Origin: Sinonovacula constricta
Taxonomy: Eukaryota; Mollusca; Bivalvia; Cardiida; Solecurtidae
Direction of reading: 5' to 3'
DNA length: 64,000 nt
Assembly: GCA_007844125.1 (NCBI GenBank)
Contig: CM017564.1
Location: 23,038,992-23,102,991 of the forward strand
Under the pieces are notes generated by a model. That model was not told the DNA's origin. It did no database searches and saw nothing but the letters and a program-made list of their open reading frames with translations. Shown here in pieces: positions 36,155-49,057 of the stretch (position 1 is the stretch's first letter; each line of letters opens with the position of its first letter). A program made the position numbers and the translations under genes.

Positions 36155-36450
36155 CATTGGTTTCTCTTATGGGATGCGTTTAATGAAGACGATGGTGTAG
36201 CAGGCAATAAAAGGAAATCGCAGCTGTTCTGTGAGACCGTTGACAGAGACAAGAACCGAGTATTCCGCTTTCAGCAGTGAGCTTGCAACAAAAAAGTGTA
36301 GATTGCAATTATAAAAACAACAACAGCGGTAGCTGTGTGAATGCGAATGGACAGCTGTTTGAAGAGGTCTTGTTCGACAAAAGAAACCGAGAACGCCGAT
36401 GTTAACAATACAGCTTGCAATTACAGACGTAGCAGACAAAGGGAGAAAGC
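36155..36450 (-). repeat. Diverged repeat, copy 1 (inverted to 54.3 kb)
   Basis: On the minus strand it shares ACTATCTGCTACTTTG, TGTCTGCTA-ATCTGTAATT, CACTGCTGAAAGCGGA and ACAGAACAGCTGCGATTT with 54300-54600. Translated, both copies keep similar segments (SATSVIASCIVNIG against SAISVITRCIVSIG; LLKAEYSVL against LLKADYLVL), but neither frame is long or domain-bearing. Confidence 0.55.
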
Positions 36451-36820
36451 AAAGTAGCAGATAGTCTTGTTCCCGTCAGAGTTACGGTTCGATTCTTTCA
36501 CATATTACTGTAATGAATCGAAAGTCCCCAAATAGTTATCTTCTTGTTTAAAGTGCATACTCTCTCCTTAGATATCTTTCATTACCGTGAAAAACAGCAC
36601 CAAAAGCAACACAACAACACAACAGTAACAAAACGGCGCCTTAGATGTCTCACATCCGTTGTCTACAAAGTTAACTGTGGACTACAACTCCCCTTCTATC
36701 TGAATCAGTGGCTGCTTAAAATTCCAGTTTTTGACCAAAATGAAAAAACAACAAAAGCAACAACAACACAACAACAACAAAACACACATAAAAACAAGAA
36801 CATAACAACACACACAACAC
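36450..36820. other. No gene seen; CAA-rich
   Basis: A stretch between a diverged repeat and a SINE with CAACAACACAACAACAAC-type sequence at 36750-36810. A frame across it continues into the SINE head and is not a gene. Confidence 0.5.
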
Positions 36821-37136
36821 CGGACCTAGTAGCGCAATCGGTAGAGCGTCAGCTTCAGGTACGGGAGGCCCCGGGTTCGATCCTGGACCGCGACATACCA
36901 AAAATCGTTAAAAATGGTAGTGGTATAGCTCCCTTGCTAACGCTCAAGCAAATATAATGGTAGTTTCACGACTGGTTGACCCGGTGTCAGGATAATGTGA
37001 CTGGATGTGGTATTATGCCAGGTGTTCACGGCATGCTATACACAGTGAAGGCAGCACTATATATGCTTCAAGTGGACACCGTTTCCAGATAATTGAAATA
37101 CTGTTGGTGGGACGATAAACCCAATAAACAAACAAA
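36821..37136 (+). repeat. SINE family A, best full-length copy
   Basis: CGGACCTAGTAGCGCAATCG and GGTAGAGCGTCAGC form an A-box region; GGGTTCGATCC is the B box. Then TTGCTAACGCTCAAGCAAAT, a GGTGTCAGGATAATGTGAC body, CTTCAAGTGGACACCG, and the GGGACGATAAACCCAATAAA tail with CAAACAAACA. It is about 315 bp and the most complete of the five copies. Confidence 0.85.
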
Positions 37137-37212
37137 CAGACACACACACACACGACAACAACAACAAAAACACCCGACAACATCGAAATAATTTCGGAAA
37201 AACAAATATTTA

Positions 37213-37420
37213 GGGCGCCTGTGATCGAGTGTTGTAGTCGCGGAGTCATCGGTCTTGTACCGCGTAGGTTCTATTCCCGGTCAAGGGATTTAACATGGCA
37301 GTCTTCCAGACCTGGGGTGCGTCAGTAGTTCTACATAGAAATTTGTTTTGGGTATTTCTCCACCAAAATGTCTGGAAGTCGCTAAACTGGTCATAACTTT
37401 ATCGTTGCGATATATTTCTA
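37213..37420 (+). repeat. SINE family B
   Basis: A decayed head GTTGTAGTCGCGGAGTCATC and TAGGTTCTATTCCCGG (B-box-like) precede GTCAGTAGTTCTACATAGAA, GGGTATTTCTCCACCAAAAT and a CAACAACAAAAAAACC tail. It starts less than 80 bp after the family A SINE. Confidence 0.7.
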
Positions 37421-39048
37421 AATACTTGAAAACAACAACAAAAAAACCCCAACTTAATTAAAAAAATAATTAACGTGTCCCCACTACAACACAGATGAAA
37501 ATTGCGTGCAATTTTATATTCACGTATACTGTTATTAAGTTATAAAATCTTCCATCTAAACTACAACACATATAAAATACTTTTGTTTCCAACTTCTGCA
37601 TAAGTGCTAATAGTATTATACCATGTATCACATTGAAATGTGGTTACTTGTATCACTCATCGTGTATATGTCAACGTTAAGTACGAACTGTGCACAAATG
37701 ACATCACTGCAAAATAAAGCACATGGCGCCTGTTTGCGACCATATTGTCTTAGACATTAAAAGTGTACATAATGGAAAGATTGGAAAGCTAAACTAATAG
37801 TCTGAAGTCTTTTCTCCTAAATGTTCTGTGCGCATAAGTTGTTGACTTGTCCATTAAGTGCATTCTTTTTTCCCTCCATTTTACTGCATTGATTTGCGCT
37901 TATCTTTTCCAGTTGCCATGGTTTTCAGGCCATTTATCAGAATAATATTTTCTGATTTTGTGATGGCTAGAGTCAGAGTTATAAAAGATTTTTCCCGCAA
38001 AAACGTTAAAAACGATTGGTAGGGCAAATGCAGTTTTCTTGTATATTTTATAGACCCTTTCTTTATTTTCCGAACAGTTAATACCCTTTCTATTTTAATA
38101 TCATTTTTTTTTAGAAATAAATATCATTAAACAAAAATTTAAATAATAATAAATATACGCTTTACCTATACTTCAAAACAACTTATATTTGTACAGTGAA
38201 ATAATGTAATCACTATAAGATATACAAAATTATTCTATTAAAAGTAAAAGTCCTGAAGTACATTAAGATAATAAAAGTATGATTTTAAACAACTTCTTTA
38301 CAATAACACTGTTTTCCATATCCTTCAATACCGTATTGTATTGAATCAGTAATTTCATATTGGCCCTGTTAAAAATACGACTGACCCGACGACAAATAAC
38401 AGGGCCAATATCAAATCACTTTTTTATTGACCATTTTATTAAATAACTAGATGTACTTATGAAGATATAATAAGTCAAGAGCTAGAAGTTCTTGCATTTC
38501 TTCGCTGCGCGACGATTCTATCGACATTTTTTTTCTGATTTTGTTTCCCGGTTTCTGTTTCCCAGACGACTTTTTGCAGTTTTGCATTAATCCAAGTCAG
38601 AAAATGCTTGTTTGTATTTTTTTGTGAATTTTACAAGTTGTAAATTTTTAACACATTCGGTTAAATTTATGCAACCTGTCGGCGTCTGTACCGACCGAGA
38701 TAAAACAAAATGGCTGCCATTTCCCAGAGCTTCTTGCTGAAATCTATATCATTTTGGCCCTCCCTTATAAGCCAATTATATTACTTCAAATGCTGGCTTT
38801 ATATCTATATAACTTTTCGACCGGGGGGGACAGTTTTAAAGCAGGCCGTCGTGTTATTGAACGTGGTGGATGCTTTTTATTGGACAAATAACGTAAAGTT
38901 ATTTAATAATTATTAATAATAAAGTTAAGTCTATACATATCTTTTAAAACAATTTTTAATAATAGTATTGCTACCCTTTACATACTCATAGCTTGATTAG
39001 ATGGTATCGTTTCCTTGTCATCTTGAAAAAAAGAAAAGAAAAGAAAAA
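37421..39048. other. No gene seen
   Basis: AT-rich sequence. At 38710 a 68-codon frame opens with AAAATGGCTGCCATT, an attractive start context, but the product has no recognisable domain and no flanking exon. Confidence 0.4.
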
Positions 39049-39704
39049 CGCACACACCATTAAACGCACACACCATTAAACGCACACACCATTAAACTCA
39101 CACACCATTAAACGCACACACCATTAAACTCACATACCATTAAACGCACACACCATTAAACGCACACACCATTAAACTCACACACCATTAAACGCACACA
39201 CCATTAAACGCACACACCATTAAACTCACACACCATTAAACTCACATACCATTAAACTCACACACCATTAAACGCACACACCATTAAACCCACATACCAT
39301 TAAACTCACACACCATTAAACGCACACACCATTAAACGCACATACCATTAAACTCACACACCATTAAACTCACACACCATTAAACGCACACACCATTAAA
39401 CGCACATACCATTAAACTCACACACCATTAAACGCACACACCATTAAACGCACACACCATTAAACTCACACACCATTAAACGCACATACCATTAAACTCA
39501 CATACCATTAAACTCACACACCATTAAACTCACATACCATTAAACTCACACACCATTAAACGCACACACCATTAAACGCACATACCATTAAACTCACACA
39601 CCATTAAACTCACACACCATTAAACGCACACACCATTAAACTCACATACCATTAAACGCACACACCATTAAACGCACACACCATTAAAGGCACACACCAT
39701 TAAA
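39049..39704 (+). repeat. 16-bp minisatellite, 41 units
   Basis: Unit CGCACACACCATTAAA repeats for 656 bp, 41 exact periods. Position 2 is G or T in nearly all units, and some units read CATACC instead of CACACC. The order is not random: the four-unit motif (T, G, G with CATACC, T) occurs at units 17-20, 21-24 and 32-35, suggesting expansion in 64-bp blocks. There are no spacers, so it is not CRISPR-like. Confidence 0.97.
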
Positions 39705-39826
39705 CCCTAATGCAGACTTTAATTTTGCCACGTGTACGACAATATTTATGTCAAGCATCAGTAGATTAGACAAATTTCGTCATTGAGATATGCTTTATAT
39801 TCCAACCAAGAAAACATCTTGCTTTT

Positions 39827-40090
39827 TAAAGGTGGTATCCGACTGTTTGGACCAAACTACTTTTTTCTGATTATCAAAATAAATAATTGTTACACGAAAA
39901 GATCATGCAAATTGCTGCTAATTGATGTCTTACATCACATAGAAATGTGAAGCATAACACTACCCTCGAAATTGGTCAACATGTATTTCCTATATCTGCC
40001 ACGCGGCTCAGTAAGCTATTTTTAAACAAAGAAAACCACGTGACCAGTTACTTTTGATATCACGATGTTTCATCATCCGGGTGTTAAGTC
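39827..40090 (+). mobile_element. MITE of the GGTGGTATCCGACAG family, right end lost
   Basis: Starts TTTAAAGGTGGTATCCGACT-GTTTGGACC and carries TATTTCCTATATCTGCCACG and CACGTGACCAGTTACTTTTG, then stops where the next copy begins at 40096. It was probably truncated by recombination or by that insertion. Confidence 0.75.
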
Positions 40091-40095
40091 AATAC

Positions 40096-40601
40096 TTGTT
40101 AAAGGTGGTATTCGACAGTTTGGACCAAATATTTTTCCTCAAAAACAGTCATTGCTACCAAAAAAGGCTCTGCAAATACTGTTCATTAATGCCATAGATC
40201 TGTTTGAAAAGAGAAGCATTACACCACAATCGTTATAACAAACAGGTATTTCCTATCTGAGCCAGGCTGCAGACATTGCTATTTTTAAACAAAGAAAATC
40301 ACGTGACTACTTACTTTCGAGATCGTGTTATATCGTCGACTGGGTAGTCTGCGCTGACGTCGGTATCTTTTTTTTTTAGCATAGGTCACTTTCGTGCTTA
40401 TTTATAGATTTGGAAAGACTTAACATTTAGAGAGATTTCGCAATGCGTACTGTCTTTCATATAGATATAGCTCAAAATCGTCTTTACTCGGTCTTAAGCA
40501 CAAGTAAATGCAGAAATTATGCATAAATTCCCAGAAAACATGGAAAAATATTGTTGCATGCATTTGGTATAGGAAAACTGTCGAATACCACATTTAAAGG
40601 T
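40096..40601 (+). mobile_element. MITE of the GGTGGTATCCGACAG family, full length
   Basis: Left TTAAAGGTGGTATTCGACAG and right AAACTGTCGAATACCACATT-TAAAGG are inverted. Length ~506 bp. The TTAA or TA at both edges fits a TA- or TTAA-duplicating transposase; the two cannot be distinguished because TTAA contains TA. Confidence 0.85.
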
Positions 40602-41118
40602 CGAGTATCGAATTTGCGTTCCGTGAAAATTTAGTGAAAGAATAGAAGTGGACGCATGTATTCGTTGCTACTAATATGACTATAATGCACTACCTTACAT
40701 CCTCCTCTGGTTTAAACTTTGTTATTTTTTTTCAGATTATTTACAAAATACCTAATTGAATCACCGCGGATATTGTTAACGCGGCTCAACGACGCGTTAA
40801 AAGGTCACAGGACTTTCATTTTACAGATAAACAAGAAAATGTCTGACACTAGTATCAGTCGGAGTAAGGTTTGTACTGACAATTCAGCAACAATCGTCAC
40901 GTGACGTCCCCAACTTGGTTATAAAAACCGCGCGGAATCTAAAAATAACATTAAAAGCCTGAATAGCATTAGGATCAAAACAAACTGTGTAAAATAGTAA
41001 TGTTAAACAAAAATATTATTTACTTTCGCCACATGATAACATTCAATAAGTTTTATCGTAATAACAGTTTTTTAATATGATGAACATCTGGAGTGGGTCT
41101 TTGACGTTACATATCGTA

Positions 41119-41659
41119 CATTCTATACATAGCGTGTGACGTCACTACGGTTAAGTCATCATACTACGACTCGTAACTCTCCCAAAATTTGAGATTTGTG
41201 CCTACATAAAAAATAGTTCCGCGTAGGAAATACGTTCGATTATAATATTCATAGAATTGAGATAAATGACTAAACAACCATATTCTAAGGCCTTATTCTA
41301 TGTCCAGAAACTTTTAAAGTCTTGATATTTATAGATAAATGGAAAAAAATACGATGAGCAAGTTTTGCTACTTTCGCTTTCGTTAAACAGTAATATGTCC
41401 ATTATACATAGCGTGTGACGTCACTTCGTTAAAGTCTGGACCGTTTACAAAATTTAGTTCAAAATGTTTGCATGAAACATATTTTAACTATTAGAATGTA
41501 TAAAAAAGCCAAAATAATCTGTTGTATACCTCTTTGTACTTGTTTTGTTCCTTTTAGCAATCACTTCCGTATTCATAACAGCCATGTTGAAGAACTACTT
41601 TACCCACAATACCCCGAGTGCATTCACACAGGTCATATTGACCGTGTGTTGACGCAACG
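41119..41659 (+). mobile_element. 541-bp element with 10-bp target duplication
   Basis: ACATATCGTA flanks it at 41109-41118 and 41660-41669. It starts CATTCTATACATAGCGTG-TGACGTCACT and ends TTGACCGTGTGTTGACGCAA-CG, the same ends as the 62-bp insert at 30875. The start sequence recurs internally at 41401 (ATTATACATAGCGTGTGACG), so it may be a dimer of a ~260-280 bp monomer. No long inverted ends are seen. A 71-codon frame inside is not recognisable. Confidence 0.8.
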
Positions 41660-41797
41660 ACATATCGTATATATTTTAACCTTGTGACGGTCACATTGGA
41701 GGACACTGCCTACGTCACTGCTGCGTTGGTTGGTAGAAGCTTTTGTCAAATCTGGAAGGTTTTCATGAGTGCTGCAACTTGAACCTTCTCGAATATT

Positions 41798-42276
41798 CTT
41801 AACGGTGGTACCCGACAGTTTGCCTATATCTAAAAGGCTATTTGTAATAATATTTGACCTATGTTCGGTGAATTTGTACATAATTTCTGCAGACAAAAAA
41901 AATCATAATGCGGTCTAAGCTTTGACGAGTGTCAACAGCATCTCAATTTTAGGGCAGTAAAACCCGTTAAGCAACACTTAAATGTTCATTCTTTTCAAAT
42001 CTTTAAATAAGAACAATGGGGCTAAAGAAGACATCGACGTCACAGCCGATGACGTGAAAGAGCAAAAACATAAGTGGTCACGTGGTTTTCTTTGTTCAAA
42101 AATAGCTGACTATGTTTGAAATGACGATTGTGACGTTATGGTTCACTTTTCAGGCAGGTGTAGAACATCAATAAACAGCATTTTGTGAGATCTCGTCAGA
42201 TAACACTGGTTTGGTATTATGATGACGTTAAATGAAAGAAACTTTTGTCCAAACTGTGGGATTCCACATTTAAATA
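41798..42276 (-). mobile_element. MITE of the GGTGGTATCCGACAG family
   Basis: Left CTTAACGGTGGTACCCGACA-GTTTGCC and right GTCCAAACTGTGGGATTCCA-CATTTAAAT are inverted. The interior has ATCGACGTCACAGCCGATGA, GTGGTCACGTGGTTTTCTTT and AATAAACAGCATTTTG. About 478 bp. Confidence 0.8.
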
Positions 42277-44642
42277 TTATAAATATGTCTGTTTCTTTAT
42301 TGTACGTTTGACCTGAGTAACACCTTCAAGACCATCCGGATATACAACGACTTTTAATAGCATCATTTTGGGAATGTGAGCTCGGATTTGGATTACAACT
42401 AGTGTATATGGATTTATAGTTAAATTATTTTTGGACATTTGCGGATAATTCTGGATTTTAAAAGAAATTCATTTTTGAGCAAGTAAGTTAATAATTTAAT
42501 TTCATTTAGGGCTTGGATCAGCCTAAACTTTATTTGGTACACATGGTTTATTGGTCTGTCTGTTTAATATATGTATTGTTCTTATTTGTTATTCGTATGT
42601 TTTATAAAATATATTGTGTTGTAAAACATGTTGCTGGCTTTTTCTTTCTGTTTCTGTTGCGCCATTGACCGTAACAACAAAGTATGTGCATTATGTATAC
42701 AATTTGGTAAGGGTGCGAAACAACAGGGACCCGAAATTAGTCTGCCTTATTAAAAGCACGTGCAATGTAATTGATGACGTTGACGAGAAATATTGACAGA
42801 AAACTGATGCATTACTCTCATTGACCTCTCATGATTAATATTTGCAAAACACCCATATGGTAATTGGTTAAGTGGTTTTATAACTTTGATGGTTAAGTAG
42901 TTTTGGTATATTCACGAGCGCTGTCCATCGGCAGCAATCGGAATCGATCGGGTATGTCCGTCATCAGGAATAAGAATAGGAAAAACTCGAAATTCTTTAG
43001 AATAAAAATAATAAAAAGCCAAGAGGAGCGGAAAGTGACAAACAGACAATGACAATTTTCTTATCATGTACGAATAATGTGACTGACAATAATGCCAAAT
43101 AAATTATATTTATGTTTATTATTTAAATCTCAACATTATGTTTTGGCTTTTTGATAAAAAAAAATATTTTTCGCACGTTACAGAAAAAAACAATGGTTTT
43201 ATATACTGTAAAATAAACCAGAAGCTTATGAACAATCAGTTGCATTTACCTACAAGCTAATAGCTAATAGTAATTGTGCATGTAAAAACGGAAATATATA
43301 CTAAAAGGCTACAAGATTGACTTAACCAAACTAAAAACACGACGTATGCAAGAAAGTATATGTAAATAGAGGGACAACTAATATTTCTTTGTGATACTTA
43401 TAGTGTTGTGGACAAAGTGATACATATTTCTTTTGACTTGTTTAAAGATTTTAGCACGTTAGTTACATTAACAACAAAAAAACAACAACAACAAACAACA
43501 AACAACAACAACAAACAAACAACAACAAAAACAACAACAACAACAAAACACCAACTAACCAACAAACAAACAAGCAAAACACAACAAAACAAAAACAACA
43601 AACAACAAACAAACAACAACACACACAAACATAAAACCCCACTGTTTTTTTACAAGCTTACACAGCAATAAATTATTAAATAATAATAAATACCGGAATA
43701 TTAAAGATAGCCATTTGTTATATGACATTGGTAAAACAATTTAAAAAATTCGTATTGCCTCGAAACAAAAACAATAATAAACTATTGCTTTTATAACTCC
43801 AGACCTGTCATTACTATAATTGTAAATGCCATTTAAAACCGTTCAATTGGATGCGCAGCTGGCAACGTTATTAATCAAATGACACATTTAAAACGAGATG
43901 GGCACATTTTTTGTGTTTGTATATTCCGAATAACCCAACTAACCTCACCCCACCTACGATTTATAAAAAAACTTTAGGCAATAAAGGAAAACGGTTGCAT
44001 TTAAAAAAAAACTATTTTATGGGAATTCAGGGAAGATTCTGTCCTTGTAAAATTCACGGGGATGGGGGATTATGTCTTTCTTAGATGCATCCATGTCAAA
44101 ATGCCATGAAGTGTTTTTTTTCTGGGGCGAGGGACTTTGTCCAGCTGCCCAAATATAAACATGAATAAGAGACTTGTAAATTATATACTGTTGGCTGATT
44201 AATATAATAATGGTATTAATTAGGTAATTCCATATTTGCCAAGTTATTGATCGTGATTCGTCGTATTGACCCATGCCCCTCGGGCGAGATTAATACGGCT
44301 ATCAAAGGCCAAATAAATGTGTCCATATTATTTTAATCAAATAAATAACAATTTTGAAATGTAACGCAAGGATGTCTAAATTATTTTTGAAGGTCAGCAT
44401 GATAGTTTGATACAATTTCATTCAAAAGACATGCGCCGAGTACATCCCGTATAAACCCTATTCTAAGCCATAAAGAACGAACAACATGGATATGCGTTAA
44501 TTTTATTCACCAAATTTAAAACTTGTGGCAGTTAATATCTTATATCGATTGCTAAATCATGAATTGTGACATTGTAGAAAGAAGACGTCTACCAAGTGGA
44601 TTGCTTGCTATTATGGTACCCCTCCATACAATATTAACCCTA
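42277..44642. other. No gene seen; A/C-rich CAA repeat at 43480-43640
   Basis: AT-rich sequence. From 43480 to 43640 CAACAA and CAAACAAA units are interspersed and give complementary open frames on both strands; these frames are artefacts of the repeat. No exon signal is convincing. Confidence 0.5.
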
Positions 44643-44957
44643 CCGGACCTGGGAGCGCAATCGGTAGAGCGTCGACTCAGGTAAGGGAAGCCCCAGGTTC
44701 GACATACCAAAGTCAATAAAAATGGAAGTGGTATAGCTCCCTTGCTGACGCTTAAGCAAGTATAAGTGTAGTTCCACCACTGGTTGGCCCGGTGTCAGGA
44801 TAATGTGACTGGGTGTGGTATCATGTCAGGTGTTCACGGCATGCTATAGACAGTGAATGCAGCAATATATCTGCTTCAAGTGTACACCGTCTCCAGATAA
44901 TTGAAATGCTGTTGGTGGGACGATAAACCCAATAAAATGAATAATAAAATAAACAAA

Positions 44958-45004
<47 letters not shown>

Positions 45005-45005
45005 A
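44643..45005 (+). repeat. SINE family A with long (AAAT)n tail
   Basis: Head CCGGACCTGGGAGCGCAATC and GGTAGAGCGTCGACTCAGG; the B box region is shortened (CCAGGTTCGACATACC). The body and CGATAAACCCAATAAAA tail follow, then about 15 AAAT units to 45005. The tail microsatellite probably grew from the element's 3' end. Confidence 0.8.
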
Positions 45006-45674
45006 TGTGTTTTTAGATGGGAGTTCAAAGGCTACACTATCCTGAAAATACAGTCATGTCGCATCTTCTACCATTTGCAAAAGCAGTATTTTGAAGAAAG
45101 TTAAAAACAAAACAAAATATAATTAGAAAAAAAACAACGAAAAGCGAAAATAGACAAACTGTGGTCGGTCTGCTTTAAGTTAGTGGGCAGTGAACAATCT
45201 GGTACAGCCAGCATCATCACCACCATGATGTTACCTGGTCATGTGATCATGATAGATTACTACGTACGGTGATATGCCCGAAGGCGACTTGCGCTGTTGC
45301 AACCACTTGGTCATTTCGCGTGGATTCATAGATATGCGAATGTTTCAGAGTGTGAGGACTGGAACTGCAACTCCTGGACAAAGAAGATCGTAAGTTTCGG
45401 GTTTTCAGTTTAAATGTTTTACTTGTTACTGATGTGTTTTTTTTCTTTGTTGTTGAAAGTTCTTAAAAGTATTCAAATAAACAGTCCTGATATAGTTTTT
45501 ATTGAAATTTGCGGTGACAGCTTATATTTGTTGTTGTTGTGTTTTAGTAAATACATCTCAGTTGTGATAATTACAGCTACGCCCAACAACTTGATGAAGG
45601 AAGACCCTCTGACAAATGTCTGGGTTATATTTTATCAATAGATTATGTTTTTATATGTTTTTTCTTAAATGTCT

Positions 45675-46166
45675 TATCGGTGATATCCGGCGGTTTGCCT
45701 ATCTTATGTTATAACATCTGACCTCTGTTTGGGTTAATTGAGCATTATTTCTGCAGAAGAAAATAGCGTACATTAATCTAAGCTTTGACGATTTTTTTAA
45801 ACAGTATCTCAATTTTACGGCAGTAAAATTCGTTAATCAACACTTAAAATGCTCATTCTTTTCAAATCTATAAATAAGAAAGATCGGGATTCATTCTAGA
45901 AATAGACATCGACATAACGTCGGATGATGTGGATGAGCTAAAACATAAGTGATCAAGTGGCTTTCTTAGGTTAAAACTTTAAATATAGTTTTAAATAGCG
46001 TGGCTCAGATAGGATATACATGTTTGTAATGACAATTGTGGCCTTATGGTTCACCTTTCAGACAGTTGTAGATAACAATAAACAACATTTTGCGAGATTT
46101 GTTCGGGCAACAATAATTTATTAAGATGCTTTATTTGGTTCAAACTGTCTGATACCACACTTTTTT
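45675..46166 (-). mobile_element. MITE of the GGTGGTATCCGACAG family
   Basis: Left TTATCGGTGATATCCGGCGG-TTTGCC, right TTCAAACTGTCTGATACCAC. Interior landmarks ATGCTCATTCTTTTCAAATC and AATAAACAACATTTTG agree with minus-oriented copies. Confidence 0.75.
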
Positions 46167-46478
46167 CTTCTTCGCCGTTTCCTATCCTGATAGGAATTTA
46201 ATATTGCTTCTTTTAATATTGCTGTTGTATCTGATGATTACAATTTATCCTTATATATTGTTTATAATTGTTCGTTCGCGGCTTTGTACGCGTGTATGTT
46301 AATAACAGTTGACATAGCAACAGTTACATGTGTCTTTTGCAAATACATTTTATATTTTGTTGAAACGGCCTGATGGTTATACAAATGTACATGCGTTATC
46401 ATTTTCTTTACATACGCTCTTTGTTACTGATGCTGCTGACACAACTGTATGCCAACGCCATAAAAAATACCAACGGGC

Positions 46479-47133
46479 ATTAAAGGTGATATCCGACAGT
46501 CTTGACCAATATTTTTTCTCCATGCAGCCAAATAAATAATTGTTTTCTGAAAAGATCACACGAAATGCTGTTTATTTGTGTCCTTCATAAATTTGAAAAA
46601 TAAAAGGATTAGCACCCCATTTGTCATTACAAAACTGCATTTTTTATCCGAGCCACTCTGCACAGTTAGCAAGTTTTTAACTAAAAACAAAAACACGCGA
46701 CCACTTATTTTTCAGATAATGTTTCATCGACCAGGTAATCAGCTATGACGTCGATATCTATTTTAAGCCGAATAAAGTAGTCGTATGTTGTTTGTTTTGT
46801 TTTTGTTTGTTTAGTATAAAAATAGCTATTTGTGCAGCGTGGCTAAGATGGGAAAGACCTGTTTGCAGTGACGAGGGAGGATTTATGATTCATTGTTCAC
46901 ACATACACAGTGCATCAATGAACAACATATTGCTGGACATCTAACTGTGCAGCATGGCTCAGATAGGAAATGCATTTTTGTAATGACGATTGTGTCGTTA
47001 TAGTTCACTTTTCGCACAGGTGTAGGACATTTATAAACAGCATTGCGTGAGATCTGTTCAGGTAACAACAGTTAATTTGGTTATTTAATGAAAAGACTTT
47101 TGGTCCAAAGTGTCGGATATTTCCTTTAAAATA
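46479..47133. mobile_element. Two abutting MITE copies in opposite orientation
   Basis: 46479-46790 starts TTAAAGGTGATATCCGACAG on the plus strand and lacks its right end. 46818-47133 is minus-oriented and ends GTCCAAAGTGTCGGATATTTC. The second contains the GTGCAGCGTGGCTAAGATGG and GTGCAGCATGGCTCAGATAG landmark twice, so it is itself a partial internal duplication. Confidence 0.65.
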
Positions 47134-47967
47134 CAATCATTCGGATATTGATAAGAGCGCACATTCAAGAGATCTGTGTCTTGCCATTGTAGTGTAGATC
47201 TAGTAGACGTGACAGATAATCGAAGTACTAATAGTCATTTTGTTTGTGGATATATTCGATTAGCCATCAAATCTACTAGATTCTTATCAGCTTTGATCTT
47301 TGGCCTCGCGGTCAAATTAATAATTACCAATGAGATTACTTGATGAACTGGTACCCGCAGAAATAATAGGTTACACTTGTTGCTCACATGCAATTAATTG
47401 TTGACTGTAAATATCATATGATACATGGCGAAGCATATCAAAGAATTATGAGGCAAATCACAGATTTATGAAGCATACCACAGCTTTATAAAGCAAATTA
47501 AAGATTTATGATACATGGCGAAGCATATCAGAGTAGAACAGTTAATATTTTAATTCTGATTGTACTCATGTACATCATCATATTATAAATACAATGTACA
47601 AATATAGTATCCGGTTAAGTTATTGATATGAAAGAGAAGAAATAAAAACGACAATATATTAAGCTTTTTGTGGACAGTTGCATTATAATAAACACTAAAA
47701 AAACAACATTAGAGAATGAACTTTATGTATTATTTACACTTATGTTCCTTTTTACTAGGGTTGCTTTCTCGATAAAAAGGTCGAGAATTAATAAGTATTT
47801 CTGTTGAATCAAACAGCAAACACATTTTATATACAGACGGTCTACTATACAAAGATGAGTTGGGGTATTTTCTTCCTAAACCAGTGTATACTTGGCATAT
47901 ACAAAAAAAAAAAAAAAAAAAATGAAAGACATCTTCAATGTCCATATCAAAGAGTATGATGCATTGC

Positions 47968-48075
47968 GAAGCATATCTAAGATGTGAAGCATATCTAAGA
48001 TGTGAAGCATATCTAAGATGTGAAGCATATCTAAGATGTGAAGCTTATCTAAGATGTGAAGCTTATCTAAGATGT
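47968..48075 (+). repeat. 18-bp tandem repeat, six units
   Basis: GAAGCATATCTAAGATGT repeats six times; the last two units have GCTTATC. Both strands stay open because 18 is divisible by three. A looser relative with GCGAAGCATATCA lies at 47427-47531. Confidence 0.95.
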
Positions 48076-48226
48076 ACAGATCCCGAAGCATGTCTCCATT
48101 TCTTCAACTTCTCTAAAACGTGTCGTTTTTCCAACATAGCATTATTCAAAGACCCTGGTATGACCAATGTTTATTAAAGAGTAATTTAACAAGAATAATT
48201 ATCACATGAGTACACAAAAACTGTTA

Positions 48227-48522
48227 ACGTGGTATCCGACGGTTTGGATTAAATTTTTTTCTAAAATAACCAAATAAGTAAATGTTACCTGAAAAGATTT
48301 TGCAAAATGCAGCTCATGGATGCACTAGATCAGTGTGATCGGTGGAACATAAATTTCCATTTCTTATTGCAAACAGGTATTTCCTATCTGAGCCACGCTG
48401 CAGAGATAGTTATTTTTAACTATCAAAACCACGTGACAACTCACTTTTGAGATAACGTTATATAGTCATCCGGGTAATCCGCTCTGACGTCGGTATCTGT
48501 TTTGCAGAGACCACTATTGCGT

Positions 48523-48560
<38 letters not shown>

Positions 48561-48765
48561 GAGTTGGAATTATTGAACTTTAAGAGTGTTTTAATCGAGA
48601 ATTGTTCTGTCTAACAATGTAGACGGTGTTTAAACCCGTCTTTACTCTCACTATGGGTCATACTATAAAAGTACGAGTTTAAGATCCAAAATTCCCCAAA
48701 ACAGTGGTAAGGTATTGTTACGTGAATTTGATAAAGACAAACTGACGGATATCACCTTTAAGTAT
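48227..48765 (+). mobile_element. MITE of the GGTGGTATCCGACAG family, with internal poly-T
   Basis: Left ACGTGGTATCCGACGGTTTG, right AAACTGACGGATATCACCTT-TAAG. It contains TATTTCCTATCTGAGCCACG and a poly-T run at 48528-48557. Confidence 0.75.
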
Positions 48766-49057
48766 GAAAAAAGTGTCAATGCTAGTGCAGATGATACTTG
48801 AATAGTTTGAATAGGCGTATTAGTTATTTGCAGAAATGTCAAACTGCAAAAAGCAGTGGCGACGTTGTTAGTTAAAAGTAACGTCAGCTGATCATATGTT
48901 GAATCATTGCGTTGTTTAAGTCTGCCTCGCCTTTCAAAGATTATCATGTTTTAATGACTAGCAACACCTACACAACCATATTACGATATATGGTTTGGCA
49001 AATCAGGTTATTTTTGCCACAAATTTGGGCACTTTTAACCGCACGGGCATGTGTGAC

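Noticed and set aside
38710..38916. 68-codon frame starting AAAATGGCTGCC
   Set aside because: Good start context only; no domain, no second exon, no repeat or neighbour supporting it.
39049..39704. CRISPR-like array
   Set aside because: The repeats are head to tail with no spacers; the setting is eukaryotic.
40895..40930. Promoter-like cluster (CACGTGACGTCC and TATAAAAACC)
   Set aside because: No gene follows within several kb; the motifs are short enough to occur by chance.
43408..43671. Open frames on both strands at the CAA-rich tract
   Set aside because: Both follow from low-complexity CAA/CAAA sequence; no gene features.
47904..47924. Poly-A run as a processed-pseudogene tail
   Set aside because: No gene-like sequence precedes it on either strand; treated as simple sequence.
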